NCBI GenBank assembly: GCA_002382075.1
Contig: DFZG01000017.1
Location: forward strand, 21,195 to 26,822
Reading direction: 5' to 3'
DNA: 5,628 nt
Source of the DNA: Candidatus Shapirobacteria bacterium UBA4062
GTDB lineage: Bacteria > Patescibacteriota > Microgenomatia > UBA12405
The notes under the pieces were generated by a model that made no database searches, was not told the DNA's origin, and saw only the letters and a program-made list of their open reading frames with translations. A program made the position numbers and the translations under genes. The first letter of the stretch is position 1. Every line of letters begins with the position of its first letter. Below, piece after piece: positions 1 through 4,569 of this stretch.

Positions 1-1311
1 AATACCGATCAGGTGGAGGTAGGAGCACCGCCAATTTTGACAGATGAAGGTTGGTTATTGGTTTATTCTCATATTCAAATGTATACTTCGCCGGAAAAAC
101 GTTTGTTTGGGGTGGAGGCAGTAATTTTGGATAAAAATAATCCGCAAAAGATTTTGAAAAGAACGGCTTATCCGTTACTTAAGCCGGAACCTGGTTTTGG
201 AAAAGACGGTTTGGTTGAAAACGTTATTTTTCCGTCGGGGGTTTTGTTGGAAAAAGATATTTTAAAAATTTATTTTGGTTCAGCTGATAATTTTTGTACT
301 GTTTCGGAGATGAACTATTCCTGTGTGTTAAAAAGTTTAAGTAGTCGACCAACATTTTTTCCGCCAAAACTGGAAAAAAGTCCTAACAACCCGATTTTAG
401 AACCTGACCCGGAAAGCTATTGGCAGTCGAAAGCAGTTTTTAATCCAGCAGCGGTATATGAAGAGGGTAAATTTTATTTAGTTTATCGGGCGCTATCTGC
501 AGATAATACTTCAAGTTTGGGGTTGGCTGAAAGCAAAGATGGAACTAATTTTAAAACTTTTCCAGATCCAATTTATGTACCCAGAGCTGATTTTGAGCAG
601 AAAAAAACTTCAGGAGGGTTGTCTGGTTGCGAAGACCCAAGAATTACGAAAATTGGTGACACATATCATATGTTTTATACTGCTTACGATGGAGTTAATC
701 CTCCCCGAGTGGCAATGAGCACCATAAAAGTAAAGGATTTTCTGGCAAAAAAATGGAACTGGTCTGAGCCAAAATTAGTGTCGCCTCCGGGAGTGGATGA
801 CAAAAATACGTGTTTATTACCAGCAAAAACGTGTTCACAGTATGTTATTTTTCACCGGGTTCACGGTGAAGATATTGCGATAGATTATGTGGATAATTTA
901 GATTTTACAGATGAAATGTGGTTGGAAAAGGAGTCATCAATTACTCCTCGGGAAAGATTTTGGGATAGCCGAAAAATTGGAATTGCGGCGCCACCAATTA
1001 AAACTGAAGTGGGGTGGTTGCTTTTGTACCACGGAGTAAGTTCGGTGGATAGTCAATATCGGGTCGGATTTATGATTTTAGAAGAAATTGAACCCCGGCA
1101 AGTAATTCATCGATGTTTATATCCAATTTTGGAGCCTACAGATCCTTGGGAAATGTATGGTGATGTGCCTAATGTGGTTTTCCCTTGCGGGGCGGTTTTA
1201 GTGGAGGGTATTTTGTATGTGTATTATGGCGGAGGAGATAAGGTGATATGTATGGCAAAAATTGAATTAACTAAGCTGCTAGATGAAGCTGACTTAAGTT
1301 GTAAGATATAG
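1..1311 (+). CDS. Tandem GH130 glycoside phosphorylase/hydrolase (5' partial)
   Basis: GH130 enzymes are five-bladed beta-propellers that phosphorolyse or hydrolyse beta-mannosides. The frame is open from base 1 (N-T-D-Q precedes the GTG at 13), so the true start lies upstream and that GTG is an internal Val; residues below count from it. Residues 1-100 are the C-terminal half of a first domain (VGAPP 3-7, GWLLVYS 13-19, NVIFPSG 70-76, IYFGSAD 86-92). Residues 122-421 form a complete second domain: NPILEP, FNPAAVY 143-149, LVYRA 156-160, GCEDPR 205-210 whose Asp208 matches the GH130 proton donor, FHR 280-282, AAPPI 325-329, YHG 339-341, NVVFPCG 387-393, YYGGGD 404-409. There is no signal peptide in view, though the N-terminus is missing. 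The second domain looks catalytic; the first has lost the His of YHG. In GH130 the phosphorylase/hydrolase choice depends on phosphate-binding residues, so the reaction and sugar are not settled. The family assignment is firm. Confidence 0.9.
   Translation, partial: NTDQVEVGAPPILTDEGWLLVYSHIQMYTSPEKRLFGVEAVILDKNNPQKILKRTAYPLLKPEPGFGKDGLVENVIFPSGVLLEKDILKIYFGSADNFCTVSEMNYSCVLKSLSSRPTFFPPKLEKSPNNPILEPDPESYWQSKAVFNPAAVYEEGKFYLVYRALSADNTSSLGLAESKDGTNFKTFPDPIYVPRADFEQKKTSGGLSGCEDPRITKIGDTYHMFYTAYDGVNPPRVAMSTIKVKDFLAKKWNWSEPKLVSPPGVDDKNTCLLPAKTCSQYVIFHRVHGEDIAIDYVDNLDFTDEMWLEKESSITPRERFWDSRKIGIAAPPIKTEVGWLLLYHGVSSVDSQYRVGFMILEEIEPRQVIHRCLYPILEPTDPWEMYGDVPNVVFPCGAVLVEGILYVYYGGGDKVICMAKIELTKLLDEADLSCKI
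19..312 (+). repeat. First copy of GH130 C-terminal half-domain
   Basis: This segment encodes residues 3-100 and aligns at protein level with the segment at 982-1272. Shared anchors are APPI, GWLL.Y, R..YP.L.P, NV.FP.G and the Y.G..D blade end. The DNA itself is well diverged, so this is an old domain duplication or fusion rather than a recent repeat. The copy carries YSH where the second copy has YHG, and FGSAD where the second has YGGGD. Confidence 0.8.
982..1272 (+). repeat. Second copy of GH130 C-terminal half-domain
   Basis: This segment encodes residues 324-420 and is the counterpart of 19-312. It keeps the YHG motif (339-341) typical of GH130 enzymes and belongs to the complete second propeller, which begins near residue 122. 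About 320 residues separate equivalent points in the two copies, which is one full GH130 domain length. Confidence 0.8.
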
Positions 1312-1366
1312 TGTTTGATAATTTATTATTGCAAAATAGTAAAAAACTTATAGACTGTTTTTTATC

Positions 1367-2395
1367 ATGATAAACATTACCCTGGCATTTTTGTATAACG
1401 TCAGACATTTTTATCCTGATCCAAACAATTCACAATCAATGCTTGAGGCAGACTTTGATGATCAGGAGACGATTGATTGGATGATAAAGTATCTAAGAAA
1501 AATTGTGAAAAATGTTGTTCCGATAGAAGCGGACGAAAAGGCTTATTTTAAACTGTTTGAACTAAAGGATGAGATAGATTTGTGTTTTAATTATGCTTTT
1601 GGGATTAGGGGAAGGGATAAATATGCCCATCTACCGGCGATATTAGAGATGTTGGGAATTGCTTATACCGGATCTGAACCTTTAACTCAGGCGATGGTTT
1701 TGAATAAATGGAAAATGAAATATTTTTTGAAGTATAACGACGTGCCAACTTTGCCATTCAATATATATTTTCAAGAAAAAATTAGAAATCATGATGTTTT
1801 GAAATTTCCGGTGATAGTGAAACCGATGGCTCAGGGTTCGTCGGCAGGAATTACTGATGAAAGTGTGGTTTATGATGAGTTGTCTCTTAAAAAACAGATT
1901 AATAACGTTTATAAAATATTTAAACAGCCGGTTTTGGTGGAGCCTTTTTTGGAAGGTAAGGAATATTCTATACCGATTATTGGTAATCCACCCAAAATGT
2001 TGTCGGTAATCGAACCGGATTATTCTAAATTACCTAAAGGCTATAAGCATCTGGATTCGTTGGAAGTTAAATGGATTTTTGAAGAAGAATCTGAAAATAA
2101 TCATTTGGTCTGTCCGGCAGAGATGCCAGCTTCTTTAAAAAAGAAACTGGGGGAAATTTGCTTAAGAACCTGGAATGTTTTGAATATAAAAGATATTGCC
2201 AGAATTGATATCCGTCTTGATGGAGAGGGAAACCCGTTTGTTTTGGATGTTAATACTCCTCCTGGATTGATTCCTCCCGAAGTATCGACGACATCATATT
2301 TCCCAATGGCATGGAGGAAAACTGGTGGTACATATCAGGGATTACTGGAAAAGATTATAAAACTGGCTTTAGAAAGAAAAAAGGAAGAAGAATAG
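1367..2395 (+). CDS. D-Ala-D-Ala ligase-like ATP-grasp protein
   Basis: Ligases of this fold use ATP to join a carboxylate to an amine, classically two D-alanines for peptidoglycan in the cytoplasm. At 342 residues it is slightly longer than a typical Ddl (300-370). Visible in order: FNYAFGIRG (74-82), the LGIAYTG central motif (96-102), KFPVIVKP with the GSSAG ATP loop (146-161), VEPFLEGKE (191-199), the omega-loop end CPAE (249-252), ARID (278-281) and LDVNTPPG (293-300). Asp281, Asp294 and Asn296 match the magnesium ligands, although the middle one is normally Glu. The N-terminus (LAFLYNVRHFYPDP) lacks the usual GG.S.E loop, Trp236 sits where Ddl has the pocket Tyr after Lys, and about five extra residues follow PGL. 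I therefore call the fold with confidence but not the substrate, and give no ddl symbol. ATG 1367 has no Shine-Dalgarno. It follows the GH130 gene by 55 bases and may be co-transcribed with it. Confidence 0.88.
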   Translation: MINITLAFLYNVRHFYPDPNNSQSMLEADFDDQETIDWMIKYLRKIVKNVVPIEADEKAYFKLFELKDEIDLCFNYAFGIRGRDKYAHLPAILEMLGIAYTGSEPLTQAMVLNKWKMKYFLKYNDVPTLPFNIYFQEKIRNHDVLKFPVIVKPMAQGSSAGITDESVVYDELSLKKQINNVYKIFKQPVLVEPFLEGKEYSIPIIGNPPKMLSVIEPDYSKLPKGYKHLDSLEVKWIFEEESENNHLVCPAEMPASLKKKLGEICLRTWNVLNIKDIARIDIRLDGEGNPFVLDVNTPPGLIPPEVSTTSYFPMAWRKTGGTYQGLLEKIIKLALERKKEEE

Positions 2396-2401
2396 CGTGA
2401 G

Positions 2402-2608
2402 TTAATTATTGACTGTTTGTGGATTGGCGGAGGGAGTTGATTCGGGTGTGGGTAATGGAGTAGGCAGAACCAAGGGCTGGGCTTCAAGACGATCTAAAAT
2501 ATCAAATTCGATGCTTTGGTATGAAAGATAGGCTAAATAGCCGAGTGAAGAAAAAAAGATAAAAAGAAGAATTAAGCCGGTGGTGCCAATTGGTTTTTGA
2601 GGAGTCAT
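2402..2608 (-). CDS. Small single-pass membrane protein with Pro/Thr tail
   Basis: I do not recognise a family. The 68 residues comprise a short N-terminus (MTPQKPIGTT), one hydrophobic helix at about 10-29 (GLILLFIFFSSLGYLAYLSY), a short linker, and a low-complexity tail rich in Pro, Thr and Ser (LPTPLPTPESTPS, 48-60). The single lysine before the helix and acidic residues after it suggest N-inside, tail outside. It is the last gene of the minus-strand operon: its ATG lies 3 bases after the stop of the solute-binding protein, in the same frame. The operon position and a sensible membrane-protein composition support it as real rather than chance. It could be a small partner of the binding protein or of SecG, which is inference only. 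Confidence 0.65.
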   Translation of the reverse strand: MTPQKPIGTTGLILLFIFFSSLGYLAYLSYQSIEFDILDRLEAQPLVLPTPLPTPESTPSANPQTVNN

Positions 2609-2611
2609 AGT

Positions 2612-3940
2612 TTATTTTCGGGAAATATTGTAATAAGTTGGATAGGAAATAAAAATTGCCGGTGATTCTTCAAGTAAATATCTTTGGAAATCAAAATAGA
2701 TCCTTTTTCTTTCTTGTGGGTCAAAAGTTTGTCGGCCTTCCTCTAATAATTTGTCGATACGGGAGTTGTTTAATTTGGTGATATTTGTGGCGGTTTGGGT
2801 TGAGTGCCAAAAATAATACTGATCAGGGTCTCTGGGAATACCGCCAAAAGCTAAGACAGCGTCAAAATTTGGATTAACTTGTGGCGAGACGCTAATTTTT
2901 ACTTTAATATCCAAAACATCTTCCCAGGACTTTTTAATGACTTCTGCGGTGGGTAAAAGGCGGCGATCGATGACGGTTAAACTAATTTCTTCAATTTGAT
3001 TGTCTTTGATTAATTCTTTGGCGTGTGATGCAGAAAAATTATATTCTTTGACGGAAGGGTTATAAGCCCAGGAATTAGCGGAGACGGGAGAAATACAACG
3101 CTCGTTTTTGTTTTTTGTTTTGGGAGTTGCATAGGCTAGTGATTGACGTAATTGTTTACTTTCGAGTTTTTGAGTGTTGAGAAATATGGCAATGTATTTT
3201 GAGGTGGTATCGATAGTTTGGTTTATGGAAATATCGGGCCAGGTGCTGATGTCTTGAGGTAAATAACTGATTTCAATTTCATCAACCTCTCCCAGCTTAA
3301 AGGCGGAAATTAAATCCTTTTCATTTTGGTAGAATTTGTAAGTAATTTTTTGAAGTTGGGAGTCTTTTGGCTCAAGTTTTAAAAAGTCGATAAAACTATC
3401 TTGATACTTGATGCTTTTAACTTTGTAAGGTCCAAGGCCGACAAGATTTTTAAGGTAAAGAGGTTGACTTAAAGTAGAGAGGATAGGGGAAAAAGGTTTT
3501 TGGAGACTAATTTTGAATTGGTTTGAGGAAATTGGTGTAATTTCGATACCTTCAATTTCTAAATCGATATCTTTGGCTTCAAGTCGGCGGTTATTGTGCC
3601 AATAAAGGTTATCTTTTAAAGTGAAAAGGTAATCTTTGTTGTCGTTTTGAATGTCTAAAGAATTGATAATAGGAGAGATATCGGCTTTATTGTTTTGAGT
3701 ATGGGTGGTAATACCGTAGGTAATTAATTGGTTTATGGAGTAAGGTAGATTTTTGCTGGTATAAAGACCTTCAACTCCGATATAGTGGGTAGTTTGGGTT
3801 AGGTTTGAATATATGGCTAAAACCTGATCCCGAAAAATATTGACAAAAATACCAAATATTATTCCCAAAATGATGAACAACAGGTTTTTTTTGACAAACA
3901 AAAAAAACAATTCCAGTTTAAATTTGATTTTATTGATCAA
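2612..3940 (-). CDS. Membrane-anchored family 5 extracellular solute-binding protein
   Basis: It resembles the OppA/DppA class of ABC-transporter receptors, which bind peptides or other solutes outside the membrane. Recognisable segments: YIGVEGLY (53-60), YLFTLKDNLYWHNNRRLEAKDI (104-125, the family's LR.gvkWhdG..ltA.DV signature), FSPILSTLSQPLY (150-162), GLGPYKV (168-174), KQLRQSLAY (262-270), ISPVSANSWAYNPSVKEY (283-300), DQYYFWHS (373-380), IDKLLEEGR (395-403), ERKRIYFDFQRYL (410-422), SPAIF (426-430). It has no lipobox Cys: a basic N-terminus and helix at about 19-36 suggest an uncleaved signal anchor, with the receptor outside. At 442 residues it is shorter than the usual 500-550. The start is TTG 3940, three bases after the secG TAG; no in-frame ATG exists nearby. 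No permease or ATPase gene is in the window, so whether it serves a transporter is open. Confidence 0.88.
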   Translation of the reverse strand: MINKIKFKLELFFLFVKKNLLFIILGIIFGIFVNIFRDQVLAIYSNLTQTTHYIGVEGLYTSKNLPYSINQLITYGITTHTQNNKADISPIINSLDIQNDNKDYLFTLKDNLYWHNNRRLEAKDIDLEIEGIEITPISSNQFKISLQKPFSPILSTLSQPLYLKNLVGLGPYKVKSIKYQDSFIDFLKLEPKDSQLQKITYKFYQNEKDLISAFKLGEVDEIEISYLPQDISTWPDISINQTIDTTSKYIAIFLNTQKLESKQLRQSLAYATPKTKNKNERCISPVSANSWAYNPSVKEYNFSASHAKELIKDNQIEEISLTVIDRRLLPTAEVIKKSWEDVLDIKVKISVSPQVNPNFDAVLAFGGIPRDPDQYYFWHSTQTATNITKLNNSRIDKLLEEGRQTFDPQERKRIYFDFQRYLLEESPAIFISYPTYYNISRK

Positions 3941-3943
3941 GGT

Positions 3944-4156
3944 CTATATCAGGGTTTGAATAATTGATGAAATAAGAAATAGGGCTAAGACTATTATAGT
4001 AAAAATAAACATGGTTTTTTCCCAGCCTCTTTTTTCAAACTTAATGGTGGTCATGATGTTGCCACGGGAATTGTCCTGACCGCTAGATTGAAGAAAAATC
4101 AAGACAATTAAGAGTAGGGAGAGAATAATTTGGATAATAGTTAGTCCGGTGTTCAT
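3944..4156 (-). CDS. secG: Preprotein translocase subunit SecG
   Basis: SecG is the small accessory subunit of the SecYEG channel that assists SecA-driven export. The 70 residues show the family layout: helix 1 at about 4-22 (GLTIIQIILSLLLIVLIFLQ), a polar loop at 23-46 starting with the characteristic LQSSGQ, then KFEKRGWEKTMF leading into helix 2 at about 47-68. Length matches the short SecG of bacteria such as Bacillus. The ATG overlaps the TGA of the upstream holin-like gene (ATGA), which suggests translational coupling; no Shine-Dalgarno is visible. The TAG stop is followed after three bases by the TTG of the binding protein. SecG is poorly conserved, but the loop motif and two-helix pattern make this call good. 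Confidence 0.87.
   Translation of the reverse strand: MNTGLTIIQIILSLLLIVLIFLQSSGQDNSRGNIMTTIKFEKRGWEKTMFIFTIIVLALFLISSIIQTLI
4153..4156 (-). promoter_or_regulatory. ATGA stop/start overlap coupling holin-like gene to secG
   Basis: The plus-strand tcat reads ATGA on the coding strand: the TGA ends the holin-like gene and the ATG opens secG. Such overlaps commonly give termination-reinitiation coupling. No Shine-Dalgarno precedes it, so secG translation probably depends on ribosomes arriving from the upstream gene. It also shows that UGA is read as stop here, against the UGA-glycine code of Gracilibacteria/SR1. Confidence 0.7.
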
Positions 4157-4569
4157 ATTTTTGGATTTTTATAAAGAATGATATTGAACAAGTATATTAT
4201 AATGCGAAGACTAAAAGAGGTGGCTAAATATGCAAAGAAGTTGTTGAGTAAAATCTGAGGAATGACTATCCCTTGCCAGGAAATTGCCGGAATAAAAAAG
4301 TTATTGACTAAAAATCCGTTTAAAAAGTAGACAGCGATATAAAGACCCAGAGTGTCGACAACCATACCAATAAAACCGAGGGTGATTAGATTAATCGGCA
4401 GAAGAAGAATTTTGAGAATTGGTTTGAGTATTATTTGAAATAGTGCCAAAATTAAAGCAGTTTTTAATAGAATATCGATGGTGGAGAAATAGAGGTTGTG
4501 CCATAAATAGTTGTGAACAATAATGGCGAAGGTGGTTAAGAGAGTAAGTTTAAATATTTTTCTGATCAT
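4153..4569 (-). CDS. YvlD/phage-holin-family-4-like membrane protein
   Basis: This 138-residue, very hydrophobic protein has about four membrane segments: roughly 8-26, 31-48, 53-82 (possibly a re-entrant or long helix) and 104-133. The core KPILKILLLPINLITLGFIG (49-68) matches the conserved signature of the family named 'mycobacterial 4 TMS phage holin, superfamily IV' (DUF360, YvlD of Bacillus). Despite the name most members are chromosomal, and no phage genes lie nearby. Function is unknown; YvlD-type proteins are linked to envelope stress in Bacillus, so an envelope role is plausible inference. The ATG at 4569 lies inside the 3' end of the transglutaminase gene (20-base overlap), directly after a run of A, and the TGA stop overlaps the secG ATG. 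Confidence 0.83.
   Translation of the reverse strand: MIRKIFKLTLLTTFAIIVHNYLWHNLYFSTIDILLKTALILALFQIILKPILKILLLPINLITLGFIGMVVDTLGLYIAVYFLNGFLVNNFFIPAISWQGIVIPQILLNNFFAYLATSFSLRIIIYLFNIILYKNPKI

Noticed and set aside
13..15. GTG as the start of the GH130 gene
   Set aside because: The frame is open to base 1 and the protein begins in mid-domain; starting here would leave half a propeller.
1329..1356. Weak promoter before the ligase (TTGCAA, 16 bases, TAGACT)
   Set aside because: Each box matches the consensus at about four of six positions, which is expected by chance in AT-rich DNA; co-transcription with the GH130 gene is equally likely.
3885..3907. Programmed -1 frameshift at the in-frame A-AAA-AAC heptamer in the binding protein
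   Set aside because: The heptamer fits, but the -1 frame gives no recognisable product and no downstream stimulator is evident.
4153..4155. UGA-as-glycine code (Gracilibacteria/SR1)
   Set aside because: The holin-like gene ends on TGA in a classic ATGA overlap, all genes are full length under the standard bacterial code, and ordinary GGN glycine codons are used.
4153..4569. Prophage remnant suggested by the holin-family name
   Set aside because: No other phage-type gene is present. This family is mostly chromosomal, and the gene is locked into an operon with secG.
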